Part shown: piece after piece, positions 23,156 through 37,703 of the stretch | How positions within the stretch are numbered: the first letter of the stretch is position 1 | How the letters are laid out: the number at the start of each line of letters is the position of its first letter | NCBI GenBank assembly: GCA_963995525.1 | Contig: OZ023217.1 | Coordinates: 27,021,587-27,085,586, forward strand | Length of the DNA stretch: 64,000 nt | Direction of reading: 5' to 3' | Origin: Escarpia spicata | Lineage: Eukaryota > Annelida > Polychaeta > Sabellida > Siboglinidae | Notes under the pieces: generated by a model | Seen by the model: the letters and a program-made list of their open reading frames with translations, nothing else | Told to the model about the DNA's origin: nothing | Database searches by the model: none | Made by a program: the position numbers and the translations under genes

Positions 23156-23498
23156 TTACATTGATCGGGGTATTTAAAAATAAACTTCCGTCATGGAGGT
23201 GACATGGCGTCATGGAGGTGACATGTTGTCATGGTAAATACTGGCACACAGGCTCGTAACCAAACAAGTGTGATGGAATGATACAAACCCGTACCTACCT
23301 GGCATGCACATTTCTCATTTCGCTTTATTAAGTAGGCATACACGCTTGGCATTTGTGCTTACAAGAAACTAGTCTACATTAGTAATAGCGATCACTAGCG
23401 ACACATCAAACGTGTATCATTGAATTCATTTGAAGAAGCCAGGTATTAAGGCCATCTCTTAATCAAACGTATACACAGATGTTCCTGGCCCCTGCTGC

Positions 23499-24568
23499 TT
23501 AATGACTAGAGACGGAACTTGGCGGACGACATTGCATGAATCCAGCCAAGCGATGTCGTGCTTTTTTTGGCCATCTGTACCGTTGGTTCCCACATAACCG
23601 ACAGAACATGAATAAACCTATCTTATACTTGGGAAGCTTAGCACAGTATTTTCCATGCAGCCGAATCATTGTCTCTGAGCGTATTCTTCATGGCATTTTC
23701 ACCACATTTTTTGTGATTGAGTCTCATCTAGTAATAATCCTACTGTATAGGACTGTCTTGACATTGCCTGATAGTCTCTGTCCTAGTGATTTGTGAATGT
23801 TTCTTGTGTAGTTAGTCAAGTTCTCCATTCCACGAGTCAGCTTTTTGGGGATGCCGAGAACACCATGAGCCATTGCAAGCATCCTGTACTTCTCTATGCG
23901 GAAATACATCAATTTGGTATAATCATTTACTTTTATTTATATGACTTGGATCTTCTGTCACTTCTCCTTGATGCCTGACACCACAGCTGTTGAAGTCAAT
24001 TGCTTGCGCATCTTTAGAGTAAGTTTGCTCTTGCTGTTTCGCAGCAAACGGTTAACATGTCTTGTTTGTGTCGACTTGCCCAGTTGTGATTTAAGGCGCT
24101 GTAATCTTTTTCTGTATTTTTCTGCTCTATGGTTTGATTTATCCATTTCCTTCTCCAATTTCTTCATTCCCCTGTACAAATTGCTACTGTCCTGCCGCAC
24201 TCGTTGACGACCACGTTGCTTCTGTAGTGATTCGTTCTGACGTGTTTGTTGCATCGTGTTTGCTGCATCTGCATTAGCACCACTGTCGTCTTGTTATGGT
24301 GATGTTGTTGGGGTGTTTTGCTGAAGTAAACATAGTTGTTGCTGGTGAGCCTTTTTCTTTGCTCGAGAATGCTCAGCTGACTCTCGCCACCTTTGTCTCT
24401 GCTGTCTCACATCCCTGTTGCATACCTCAATTTGTTTCTGTCTCTGTTGCCAACGTTGTCTATCCTTTTTTTTTAATCTTCATATATTTCAGTGTTTTGT
24501 GCATATACGGTTCCTGGTGTTGCACCTCAGATTTCTTTTACCAGTTCTTTTCCTCGTGTGTGATCCAT
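23499..24568 (-). pseudogene. Minus-strand gene remnant, units 4/5
   Basis: A private 9-bp net deletion near 23745 removes three codons just after KTVL. Also CTTATACTTGG near 23625. Coiled-coil ORF at 23958-24254 unchanged. Confidence 0.6.
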
Positions 24569-25567
24569 TGTTTTATCTCTAGAATACATGCAAAACGTCA
24601 AAATCAATATATGGTCCTTGCAGATCAATATCTTTTGCTGGTGATAATGCTTTATTAATTGACATTATTTAATCTTGAGGAGATGAGAAAGCAATCCACA
24701 CTCAACTGGTGTCATGGAGTGCCCCTCCAAGACATCCACTTCCAATAAAATGGCCATGAAATGAATGACATTGGATTGGGCACGCAATAGATGTTATGCT
24801 GTTCCTGCATGTAAGAACATATTTAAATGCACATATGCCCCATTCACTAACAAGAAATTAAATAATTGTACTATTCATTAACTCCATGACACAACAGTCA
24901 CTCCGTGACATGTTCATTTGTCATGGAATGATTGTCATGGAGTGATACATTCAATTCATAGTCAGTTGGTTTAATTACTATTTTTATGATTGGTAGTGTC
25001 AGGCAGATAGGTTAACTGATAAGTGGGGAGTGGATGTCACTGAGGTGACAATGAATTAACACATGCATTGGTATACTAGCACATTATATCGGATAGTTCA
25101 AACAGTTTTTATTGCACACAATCTTACCATGTTTCACTGCCAGCAGTATGTGTTTGAGAAAAGGGAGCACCACCAGCCTGCTTCAACAACACTTAGTAAC
25201 CCGTTGCAAAGGTCAATTGTAGTACAATGTCGTGGAGTGACACAAATCAGTGGGAAAATGTTACTTATAGCTGTAACAAGTAAAATACAAATATATTTGT
25301 TTCAACAGTTGTTTTATTATTAAAGTAAATACATCGATTACTGGAACAGGGCACATTTGAATCAATTCTACATCTTGAAATTATCTGAATAAACATTGAC
25401 TAAGTTGAGAACTTGTACTGGGACATAGTAACTTTGCGTCATGGAGTGACATTTGACATTTCAGTCTACATCTGTTGGTATACCAAAAGTGATAAATATT
25501 TTAGTATATATTCATAAACTTTAAGGAGGGCTATGTCCAAAACATTACTTGTAAATAAAAATTTTCA

Positions 25568-26196
25568 ATGAACAGGACCTCTTGCAATATGTGGACACAA
25601 AAATTAACAAAAAATATGGAAACCCTAATCAATAGACGATGCGGTAGCTTTATGACTGCATCACATTCTGAAGAAAGGACAGGAACCTATGCCAGGACCC
25701 TGTTCATTGACTTCAGCTCAGCATTCAACATCATCTTCTTCAGGCTGTTGAATGTACATCCTGCCATGTGTCACTGGGTCCTTAACTTTCTACTTCACAG
25801 GCCTCAATGTACCAAAATCAATAACTCTCTCCAGACGTCTTATCCTGAATACAAGTTGTGAGCTATCCCCCTTCTTGTTTAATATCTTCACAAATGACTG
25901 TGTCTCCGTGGACCAATCGGTCCTTGTGATCAAGTTATCCGATGGCACCACTGTGAAGGGCTGCATTGAGAAGGCGGATGAGACGGCATAAAGGGAGGAG
26001 ATTCAGATAATGTTTTGCTGGTGTGCGGATAACAACCTCAAATTAAAAGTTTCAAAGACTAAAGAAATGATTGTTGATTTTCGCAAAAAGAAGTCTCCCA
26101 TCCGCCCTCTTTCCATAAATGGCGTGGAGGTCGAGCAGGTTGAATATTTTAGATTCTTTGGAACAACGATTTCAAGCGATCTCAGCCTGGGCACAA
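25568..26196 (+). mobile_element. LINE A left part, unit 5
   Basis: Beta type as unit 3. Confidence 0.85.
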
Positions 26197-28906
26197 TACA
26201 CACACTGTGCATTACACTCATGGTGGGTGGAGTTCTCATAGCCTTCCGCGATGACATTGCAGCAGAACCACTTACAAAACTAAACTCAAGCTGTGAAATA
26301 GTATGGACAAAAATCCATTTCACACGAAACAAATCCATATACTTTGCATCCTACTACCGACCCCCCAGTGACCACCTTCAATCCCTTGAAGCTCTTCACG
26401 AGTCCCTAACAAAACTATACAGATCACAAAAGCTTCTCCTAATATAGTTATAGCAGGTGACTCCAACCAGATATTAACTGGGGCAAGCAGCAAACCACTG
26501 ACAACTGAACTGCCAGCAAGTATAACAAACTGCTAGAAATAATTAGAGAATTTGGATTACAAAACATGGTCAACGATCCCATACGAGTTGATTCCGGCAA
26601 TATCCCTGACCTCATACTCACTTCTAAACCATCGATAACTGCTAACACTCACACCACTCCCGGCATGGGTGATCATGAAGCTGTGACCTTTAACGTAAAC
26701 CTCAATCCAATCCGTAACAGTAAACCAGCACACAAAGTGTTCCAATATAAATCTGCAAACTGGGTTAAGCTTAAAGATGACATAAAACAACTAACAACAA
26801 CATACTTTGACACGAACCCAAATTCAACAGGTCAACACAAATTGGGACTTTTTCCGGAACGATCTTACTTCACTAGTCAACAATAATATCCCCAGCCGCA
26901 ACACCAAAGCAAAAACCCTCTTCCCCTGGATAACACGTGAAATAATAAGAATGCAAAGAATACGCAACAAAAGCCATTAAAAAGCAAAACAAACTGGACG
27001 TAATGGTGACTGGGAAAGGGTTAGGCAACTCCGAAAACAAGCCACAAAAGCTGCAACCAAATCGTACTCAGACTATCTAAACAATCACATTGGAGACAGC
27101 CTAAAAACAAACCCAAAACAATTCTGGTCATTCATTAAAGCAAACAAACGAGAATACATTGGCATCCCTACACTGCAAGCAAACGACCAACCAATCACAA
27201 ATGATCACGATAAAGCAAATACACTTAACAACCAATTTAGTTCCGTGTTTACTCAAGAAATCTACCCCATCCCCCAACTAGCTCCATCCATCTATCCCGA
27301 CATGCCCTCCATCGAAATCAGGATAGACGGAGTAATTAAGCAACTGAAAAACCTAAACCAAAATAAAGCTACAGGCCCCGACGAATACCCAGCCAGAGTC
27401 CTTAAAGAGACTGCAGTGGAAACTGTCCCCATCATCACACCCATTTTCCAGCAGTCATACAACACTTGCAAACTCCCAGATGACTGGCTCCAAGCACTAG
27501 TAACACCAATACACCAAAAAGCCACAAATCAGACCCTGCTAATGATAGACCAATTTCGTTAACATGCATCCTCTGCAAAGTTATGGAGCACATCATTTTA
27601 AGCAACATGTGGAAACACACAAACACATCATCATCCACTTCCAACATGGATTCCAACCAGGTCTGTCTTTTGAATCCCAACTTATCGAGACAGTCCACGA
27701 CTGGTTGACTGCTATGGACAATAAGACACAAATAGATGCCATCCTACTCGATTTCGCCAAAGCCTTCAACAAAGTCCCACATAAACGCCTCCTATCCAAA
27801 TTAGCTTTCTATGGAATAACTGGAAACACAAAACTGGATCAAATCGTTTCTATCCAATCGCAAACAGAGAGTCTCAGTCAATGGAGCCCTGTCGGACATC
27901 ACAAATGTTACATCTGGTGTACCACAGGGCTCAGTCCCTAGGACCTGTCCTATTTTTACTCTACATAAACGACATAACCGAAAATGTCCAATCTTCCGTA
28001 CGTCTCTTTGCAGACGACAGCATTATATATCGCAAAATTACATCCGAAACCGACCACGAAACTCTCCAATCTGACCTGATCAAACTCCAAACATGGTCTA
28101 ATAAATGGCAGATGGAATTTAACATATCTAAATGTGTGCATCTCCTAATAACAAACAAAACCAAACCCAGACTACATTCATATTCACTATTTGGCATACA
28201 ACTCTCTAACGCCTCTAGCCACACATATCTTGGAATAAAATTAGATTCTAAACTAACCTGGGCTAACCATATTACTGACATAGCTTCAAAATCTTCAAAA
28301 GTCCTAGGCATGGTCAAACGAACCCTCGGACCATGCAAACCTGAACTAAAAGAAACAGCCTATAACATGCTAATCCGACCAAAACTCGAGTATGCCTCTC
28401 CCATATGGAACCCACACACTGCCACCCAAATTGAACACCTTGAAAGAGTACAACACTGTGCTGCCAGATTTGTCAGAAATGACCACAGACGCCAAACAAA
28501 CGCAGCAGACCTAATAGCCATCCTTGGATGGTCAACTCTTGAACGACGACGCATTATCAAACAAGCCATGACATTTACAAAATATTAAATAACAATCAAC
28601 ATCACACCCTCACCAGGTCTACTAACACAGTAAAAAAAACCGTGCATCAATGCAGCAGTGTTCTCTTTCTACCCCCGAGCAGTTCGAATCTGGAATATGA
28701 TTCCACCACCGATTACTGAACTAGAAAGCCCCATAGCGTTTCAAACAGCGATCATGAACCTCCCTTTCACCACACCCAATCATCTAAAGTGCCTATAAAA
28801 TAAACAAACTACCCATAACGCATGCGCACAAACAAGCACAACACAACTCCTGCGTTAGCACAAGTTTGGGCTGTTTTGGAGTAAATCACCTGACCTAAGA
28901 CAAAAA
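26197..28906 (+). mobile_element. LINE B, unit 5
   Basis: Beta type (SIEIRIDG, SSHTYLG, WNPH); silent AAACTATAC near 26413. RT fragment ORF at 27881-28588. Confidence 0.88.
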
Positions 28907-29214
28907 GGCACAACAAAGCCTGTTCTTCCTGAGGCAGCTCAGGGAGATTCGGCATTGTTCAGGAGATTACGATACGGTTCTACTGCGCAAACATTGAAAG
29001 TATCCCCACTTTCTCAATTGTAATGTGGTTTGGCTGCGCCAGTCAGGAGGAGAAACAACGGCTACAAATTATATTGAAAAGCGCATCTAGAATCACTGGG
29101 CGGGAGTTCCCATCCATTGGTTCTATTTACCATGTTGGCTGTGCGCGAAAATCCAAGAGCATTGTATATGATACTTCATTACGTGTTACCCAGCAGAACT
29201 GCTTTGCAAGTTAG
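28907..29214 (+). mobile_element. LINE A right part, unit 5
   Basis: ATG present at 29023, as in units 1, 2, 4, 6 and 10. Confidence 0.82.
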
Positions 29215-29557
29215 TTACATTGATCGGGGTATTTAAAAATAAACTTCCGTCATGGAGGTGACATGGCGTCATGGAGGTGACATGTTGTCATGGTAAATAC
29301 TGGCACACAGGCTCGTAACCAAACAAGTGTGATGGAATGATACAAACCCGTACCTACCTGGCATGCACATTTCTCATTTCGCTTTATTAAGTAGGCATAC
29401 ACGCTTGGCATTTGTGCTTACAAGAAACTAGTCTACATTAGTAATAGCGATCACTAGCGACACATCAAACGTGTATCATTGAATTCATTTGAAGAAGCCA
29501 GGTATTAAGGCCATCTCTTAATCAAACGTATACACAGATGTTCCTGGCCCCTGCTGC

Positions 29558-30636
29558 TTAATGACTAGAGACGGAACTTGGCGGACGACATTGCATGAAT
29601 CCAGCCAAGCGATGTCGTGCTTTTTTTGGCCATCTGTACCGTTGGTTCCCACATAACCGACAGAACATGAATAAACCTATCTTACACTTGGGAAGCTTAG
29701 CACAGTATTTTCCATGCAGCCGAATCATTGTCTCTGAGCGTATTCTTCATGGCATTTTCACCACATTTTTTGTGATTGAGTCTCATCTAGTAATAATCCT
29801 ACTGCTATCTCTGCATAGGACTGTCTTGACATTGCCTGATAGTCTCTGTCCTAGTGATTTGTGAATGTTTCTTGTGTAGTTAGTCAAGTTCTCCATTCCA
29901 CGAGTCAGCTTTTTGGGGATGCCGAGAACACCATGAGCCATTGCAAGCATCCTGTACTTCTCTATGCGGAAATACATCAATTTGGTATAATCATTTACTT
30001 TTATTTATATGACTTGGATCTTCTGTCACTTCTCCTTGATGCCTGACACCACAGCTGTTGAAGTCAATTGCTTGCGCATCTTTAGAGTAAGTTTGCTCTT
30101 GCTGTTTCGCAGCAAACGGTTAACATGTCTTGTTTGTGTCGACTTGCCCAGTTGTGATTTAAGGCGCTGTAATCTTTTTCTGTATTTTTCTGCTCTATGG
30201 TTTGATTTATCCATTTCCTTCTCCAATTTCTTCATTCCCCTGTACAAATTGCTACTGTCCTGCCGCACTCGTTGACGACCACGTTGCTTCTGTAGTGATT
30301 CGTTCTGACGTGTTTGTTGCATCGTGTTTGCTGCATCTGCATTAGCACCACTGTCGTCTTGTTATGGTGATGTTGTTGGGGTGTTTTGCTGAAGTAAACA
30401 TAGTTGTTGCTGGTGAGCCTTTTTCTTTGCTCGAGAATGCTCAGCTGACTCTCGCCACCTTTGTCTCTGCTGTCTCACATCCCTGTTGCATACCTCAATT
30501 TGTTTCTGTCTCTGTTGCCAACGTTGTCTATCCTTTTTTTTTAATCTTCATATATTTCAGTGTTTTGTGCATATACGGTTCCTGGTGTTGCACCTCAGAT
30601 TTCTTTTACCAGTTCTTTTCCTCGTGTGTGATCCAT
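29558..30636 (-). pseudogene. Minus-strand gene remnant, units 5/6
   Basis: TTGGTATAATC type. Coiled-coil ORF at 30026-30322. No private change noticed. Confidence 0.6.
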
Positions 30637-31635
30637 TGTTTTATCTCTAGAATACATGCAAAACGTCAAAATCAATATATGGTCCTTGCAGATCAATATC
30701 TTTTGCTGGTGATAATGCTTTATTAATTGACATTATTTAATCTTGAGGAGATGAGAAAGCAATCCACACTCAACTGGTGTCATGGAGTGCCCCTCCAAGA
30801 CATCCACTTCCAATAAAATGGCCATGAAATGAATGACATTGGATTGGGCACGCAATAGATGTTATGCTGTTCCTGCATGTAAGAACATATTTAAATGCAC
30901 ATATGCCCCATTCACTAACAAGAAATTAAATAATTGTACTATTCATTAACTCCATGACACAACAGTCACTCCGTGACATGTTCATTTGTCATGGAATGAT
31001 TGTCATGGAGTGATACATTCAATTCATAGTCAGTTGGTTTAATTACTATTTTTATGATTGGTAGTGTCAGGCAGATAGGTTAACTGATAAGTGGGGAGTG
31101 GATGTCACTGAGGTGACAATGAATTAACACATGCATTGGTATACTAGCACATTATATCGGATAGTTCAAACAGTTTTTATTGCACACAATCTTACCATGT
31201 TTCACTGCCAGCAGTATGTGTTTGAGAAAAGGGAGCACCACCAGCCTGCTTCAACAACACTTAGTAACCCGTTGCAAAGGTCAATTGTAGTACAATGTCG
31301 TGGAGTGACACAAATCAGTGGGAAAATGTTACTTATAGCTGTAACAAGTAAAATACAAATATATTTGTTTCAACAGTTGTTTTATTATTAAAGTAAATAC
31401 ATCGATTACTGGAACAGGGCACATTTGAATCAATTCTACATCTTGAAATTATCTGAATAAACATTGACTAAGTTGAGAACTTGTACTGGGACATAGTAAC
31501 TTTGCGTCATGGAGTGACATTTGACATTTCAGTCTACATCTGTTGGTATACCAAAAGTGATAAATATTTTAGTATATATTCATAAACTTTAAGGAGGGCT
31601 ATGTCCAAAACATTACTTGTAAATAAAAATTTTCA

Positions 31636-32264
31636 ATGAACAGGACCTCTTGCAATATGTGGACACAAAAATTAACAAAAAATATGGAAACCCTAATCAA
31701 TAGACGATGCGGTAGCTTTATGACTGCATCACATTCTGAAGAAAGGACAGGAACCTATGCCAGGACCCTGTTCATTGACTTCAGCTCAGCATTCAACATC
31801 ATCTTCTTCAGGCTGTTGAATGTACATCCTGCCATGTGTCACTGGGTCCTTAACTTTCTACTTCACAGGCCTCAATGTACCAAAATCAATAACTCTCTCC
31901 AGACGTCTTATCCTGAATACAAGTTGTGAGCTATCCCCCTTCTTGTTTAATATCTTCACAAATGACTGTGTCTCCGTGGACCAATCGGTCCTTGTGATCA
32001 AGTTATCCGATGGCACCACTGTGAAGGGCTGCATTGAGAAGGCGGATGAGACGGCATAAAGGGAGGAGATTCAGATAATGTTTTGCTGGTGTGCGGATAA
32101 CAACCTCAAATTAAAAGTTTCAAAGACTAAAGAAATGATTGTTGATTTTCGCAAAAAGAAGTCTCCCATCCGCCCTCTTTCCATAAATGGCGTGGAGGTC
32201 GAGCAGGTTGAATATTTTAGATTCTTTGGAACAACGATTTCAAGCGATCTCAGCCTGGGCACAA
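31636..32264 (+). mobile_element. LINE A left part, unit 6
   Basis: Beta type, no private change noticed. Confidence 0.85.
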
Positions 32265-34974
32265 TACACACACTGTGCATTACACTCATGGTGGGTGGAG
32301 TTCTCATAGCCTTCCGCGATGACATTGCAGCAGAACCACTTACAAAACTAAACTCAAGCTGTGAAATAGTATGGACAAAAATCCATTTCACACGAAACAA
32401 ATCCATATACTTTGCATCCTACTACCGACCCCCCAGTGACCACCTTCAATCCCTTGAAGCTCTTCACGAGTCCCTAACAAAACTGTACAGATCACAAAAG
32501 CTTCTCCTAATATAGTTATAGCAGGTGACTCCAACCAGATATTAACTGGGGCAAGCAGCAAACCACTGACAACTGAACTGCCAGCAAGTATAACAAACTG
32601 CTAGAAATAATTAGAGAATTTGGATTACAAAACATGGTCAACGATCCCATACGAGTTGATTCCGGCAATATCCCTGACCTCATACTCACTTCTAAACCAT
32701 CGATAACTGCTAACACTCACACCACTCCCGGCATGGGTGATCATGAAGCTGTGACCTTTAACGTAAACCTCAATCCAATCCGTAACAGTAAACCAGCACA
32801 CAAAGTGTTCCAATATAAATCTGCAAACTGGGTTAAGCTTAAAGATGACATAAAACAACTAACAACAACATACTTTGACACGAACCCAAATTCAACAGGT
32901 CAACACAAATTGGGACTTTTTCCGGAACGATCTTACTTCACTAGTCAACAATAATATCCCCAGCCGCAACACCAAAGCAAAAACCCTCTTCCCCTGGATA
33001 ACACGTGAAATAATAAGAATGCAAAGAATACGCAACAAAAGCCATTAAAAAGCAAAACAAACTGGACGTAATGGTGACTGGGAAAGGGTTAGGCAACTCC
33101 GAAAACAAGCCACAAAAGCTGCAACCAAATCGTACTCAGACTATCTAAACAATCACATTGGAGACAGCCTAAAAACAAACCCAAAACAATTCTGGTCATT
33201 CATTAAAGCAAACAAACGAGAATACATTGGCATCCCTACACTGCAAGCAAACGACCAACCAATCACAAATGATCACGATAAAGCAAATACACTTAACAAC
33301 CAATTTAGTTCCGTGTTTACTCAAGAAATCTACCCCATCCCCCAACTAGCTCCATCCATCTATCCCGACATGCCCTCCATCGAAATCAGGATAGACGGAG
33401 TAATTAAGCAACTGAAAAACCTAAACCAAAATAAAGCTACAGGCCCCGACGAATACCCAGCCAGAGTCCTTAAAGAGACTGCAGTGGAAACTGTCCCCAT
33501 CATCACACCCATTTTCCAGCAGTCATACAACACTTGCAAACTCCCAGATGACTGGCTCCAAGCACTAGTAACACCAATACACCAAAAAGCCACAAATCAG
33601 ACCCTGCTAATGATAGACCAATTTCGTTAACATGCATCCTCTGCAAAGTTATGGAGCACATCATTTTAAGCAACATGTGGAAACACACAAACACATCATC
33701 ATCCACTTCCAACATGGATTCCAACCAGGTCTGTCTTTTGAATCCCAACTTATCGAGACAGTCCACGACTGGTTGACTGCTATGGACAATAAGACACAAA
33801 TAGATGCCATCCTACTCGATTTCGCCAAAGCCTTCAACAAAGTCCCACATAAACGCCTCCTATCCAAATTAGCTTTCTATGGAATAACTGGAAACACAAA
33901 ACTGGATCAAATCGTTTCTATCCAATCGCAAACAGAGAGTCTCAGTCAATGGAGCCCTGTCGGACATCACAAATGTTACATCTGGTGTACCACAGGGCTC
34001 AGTCCCTAGGACCTGTCCTATTTTTACTCTACATAAACGACATAACCGAAAATGTCCAATCTTCCGTACGTCTCTTTGCAGACGACAGCATTATATATCG
34101 CAAAATTACATCCGAAACCGACCACGAAACTCTCCAATCTGACCTGATCAAACTCCAAACATGGTCTAATAAATGGCAGATGGAATTTAACATATCTAAA
34201 TGTGTGCATCTCCTAATAACAAACAAAACCAAACCCAGACTACATTCATATTCACTATTTGGCATACAACTCTCTAACGCCTCTAGCCACACATATCTTG
34301 GAATAAAATTAGATTCTAAACTAACCTGGGCTAACCATATTACTGACATAGCTTCAAAATCTTCAAAAGTCCTAGGCATGGTCAAACGAACCCTCGGACC
34401 ATGCAAACCTGAACTAAAAGAAACAGCCTATAACATGCTAATCCGACCAAAACTCGAGTATGCCTCTCCCATATGGAACCCACACACTGCCACCCAAATT
34501 GAACACCTTGAAAGAGTACAACACTGTGCTGCCAGATTTGTCAGAAATGACCACAGACGCCAAACAAACGCAGCAGACCTAATAGCCATCCTTGGATGGT
34601 CAACTCTTGAACGACGACGCATTATCAAACAAGCCATGACATTTACAAAATATTAAATAACAATCAACATCACACCCTCACCAGGTCTACTAACACAGTA
34701 AAAAAAACCGTGCATCAATGCAGCAGTGTTCTCTTTCTACCCCCGAGCAGTTCGAATCTGGAATATGATTCCACCACCGATTACTGAACTAGAAAGCCCC
34801 ATAGCGTTTCAAACAGCGATCATGAACCTCCCTTTCACCACACCCAATCATCTAAAGTGCCTATAAAATAAACAAACTACCCATAACGCATGCGCACAAA
34901 CAAGCACAACACAACTCCTGCGTTAGCACAAGTTTGGGCTGTTTTGGAGTAAATCACCTGACCTAAGACAAAAA
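32265..34974 (+). mobile_element. LINE B, unit 6
   Basis: Beta type, identical in wording to unit 5 apart from AAACTGTAC near 32480. RT fragment ORF at 33949-34656. Confidence 0.88.
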
Positions 34975-35282
34975 GGCACAACAAAGCCTGTTCTTCCTGA
35001 GGCAGCTCAGGGAGATTCGGCATTGTTCAGGAGATTACGATACGGTTCTACTGCGCAAACATTGAAAGTATCCCCACTTTCTCAATTGTAATGTGGTTTG
35101 GCTGCGCCAGTCAGGAGGAGAAACAACGGCTACAAATTATATTGAAAAGCGCATCTAGAATCACTGGGCGGGAGTTCCCATCCATTGGTTCTATTTACCA
35201 TGTTGGCTGTGCGCGAAAATCCAAGAGCATTGTATATGATACTTCATTACGTGTTACCCAGCAGAACTGCTTTGCAAGTTAG
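34975..35282 (+). mobile_element. LINE A right part, unit 6
   Basis: ATG present at 35091. Confidence 0.82.
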
Positions 35283-35625
35283 TTACATTGATCGGGGTAT
35301 TTAAAAATAAACTTCCGTCATGGAGGTGACATGGCGTCATGGAGGTGACATGTTGTCATGGTAAATACTGGCACACAGGCTCGTAACCAAACAAGTGTGA
35401 TGGAATGATACAAACCCGTACCTACCTGGCATGCACATTTCTCATTTCGCTTTATTAAGTAGGCATACACGCTTGGCATTTGTGCTTACAAGAAACTAGT
35501 CTACATTAGTAATAGCGATCACTAGCGACACATCAAACGTGTATCATTGAATTCATTTGAAGAAGCCAGGTATTAAGGCCATCTCTTAATCAAACGTATA
35601 CACAGATGTTCCTGGCCCCTGCTGC

Positions 35626-36704
35626 TTAATGACTAGAGACGGAACTTGGCGGACGACATTGCATGAATCCAGCCAAGCGATGTCGTGCTTTTTTTGGCCA
35701 TCTGTACCGTTGGTTCCCACATAACCGACAGAACATGAATAAACCTATCTTACACTTGGGAAGCTTAGCACAGTATTTTCCATGCAGCCGAATCATTGTC
35801 TCTGAGCGTATTCTTCATGGCATTTTCACCACATTTTTTGTGATTGAGTCTCATCTAGTAATAATCCTACTGCTATCTCTGCATAGGACTGTCTTGACAT
35901 TGCCTGATAGTCTCTGTCCTAGTGATTTGTGAATGTTTCTTGTGTAGTTAGTCAAGTTCTCCATTCCACGAGTCAGCTTTTTGGGGATGCCGAGAACACC
36001 ATGAGCCATTGCAAGCATCCTGTACTTCTCTATGCGGAAATACATCAATTTGGTATAATCATTTACTTTTATTTATATGACTTGGATCTTCTGTCACTTC
36101 TCCTTGATGCCTGACACCACAGCTGTTGAAGTCAATTGCTTGCGCATCTTTAGAGTAAGTTTGCTCTTGCTGTTTCGCAGCAAACGGTTAACATGTCTTG
36201 TTTGTGTCGACTTGCCCAGTTGTGATTTAAGGCGCTGTAATCTTTTTCTGTATTTTTCTGCTCTATGGTTTGATTTATCCATTTCCTTCTCCAATTTCTT
36301 CATTCCCCTGTACAAATTGCTACTGTCCTGCCGCACTCGTTGACGACCACGTTGCTTCTGTAGTGATTCGTTCTGACGTGTTTGTTGCATCGTGTTTGCT
36401 GCATCTGCATTAGCACCACTGTCGTCTTGTTATGGTGATGTTGTTGGGGTGTTTTGCTGAAGTAAACATAGTTGTTGCTGGTGAGCCTTTTTCTTTGCTC
36501 GAGAATGCTCAGCTGACTCTCGCCACCTTTGTCTCTGCTGTCTCACATCCCTGTTGCATACCTCAATTTGTTTCTGTCTCTGTTGCCAACGTTGTCTATC
36601 CTTTTTTTTTAATCTTCATATATTTCAGTGTTTTGTGCATATACGGTTCCTGGTGTTGCACCTCAGATTTCTTTTACCAGTTCTTTTCCTCGTGTGTGAT
36701 CCAT
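35626..36704 (-). pseudogene. Minus-strand gene remnant, units 6/7
   Basis: TTGGTATAATC type. Coiled-coil ORF at 36094-36390. Confidence 0.6.
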
Positions 36705-37703
36705 TGTTTTATCTCTAGAATACATGCAAAACGTCAAAATCAATATATGGTCCTTGCAGATCAATATCTTTTGCTGGTGATAATGCTTTATTAATTGACA
36801 TTATTTAATCTTGAGGAGATGAGAAAGCAATCCACACTCAACTGGTGTCATGGAGTGCCCCTCCAAGACATCCACTTCCAATAAAATGGCCATGAAATGA
36901 ATGACATTGGATTGGGCACGCAATAGATGTTATGCTGTTCCTGCATGTAAGAACATATTTAAATGCACATATGCCCCATTCACTAACAAGAAATTAAATA
37001 ATTGTACTATTCATTAACTCCATGACACAACAGTCACTCCGTGACATGTTCATTTGTCATGGAATGATTGTCATGGAGTGATACATTCAATTCATAGTCA
37101 GTTGGTTTAATTACTATTTTTATGATTGGTAGTGTCAGGCAGATAGGTTAACTGATAAGTGGGGAGTGGATGTCACTGAGGTGACAATGAATTAACACAT
37201 GCATTGGTATACTAGCACATTATATCGGATAGTTCAAACAGTTTTTATTGCACACAATCTTACCATGTTTCACTGCCAGCAGTATGTGTTTGAGAAAAGG
37301 GAGCACCACCAGCCTGCTTCAACAACACTTAGTAACCCGTTGCAAAGGTCAATTGTAGTACAATGTCGTGGAGTGACACAAATCAGTGGGAAAATGTTAC
37401 TTATAGCTGTAACAAGTAAAATACAAATATATTTGTTTCAACAGTTGTTTTATTATTAAAGTAAATACATCGATTACTGGAACAGGGCACATTTGAATCA
37501 ATTCTACATCTTGAAATTATCTGAATAAACATTGACTAAGTTGAGAACTTGTACTGGGACATAGTAACTTTGCGTCATGGAGTGACATTTGACATTTCAG
37601 TCTACATCTGTTGGTATACCAAAAGTGATAAATATTTTAGTATATATTCATAAACTTTAAGGAGGGCTATGTCCAAAACATTACTTGTAAATACAAATTT
37701 TCA

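Larger units (their letters stand above)
18199..24255 (+). repeat. Array unit 4 (alpha left part, beta-like right part)
   Basis: Length 6057 bp, the shortest copy, because of a 9-bp net deletion near 23745. The left part carries the unit 1 frameshift near 19640 and other alpha variants. The right part matches units 3 and 5-7 (GACAGAACATG near 23602, TTGGTATAATC near 23915). Private: CATTGACATCC near 21100 and GACAACG near 21995. Confidence 0.98.
24256..30323 (+). repeat. Array unit 5 (beta class)
   Basis: Length 6068 bp. Nearly identical to unit 6; a visible private change is AAACTATACAG near 26413, where other copies read AAACTGTACAG. Confidence 0.98.
30324..36391 (+). repeat. Array unit 6 (beta class)
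   Basis: Length 6068 bp. I noticed no private change; it serves as the best beta reference copy. Confidence 0.98.
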
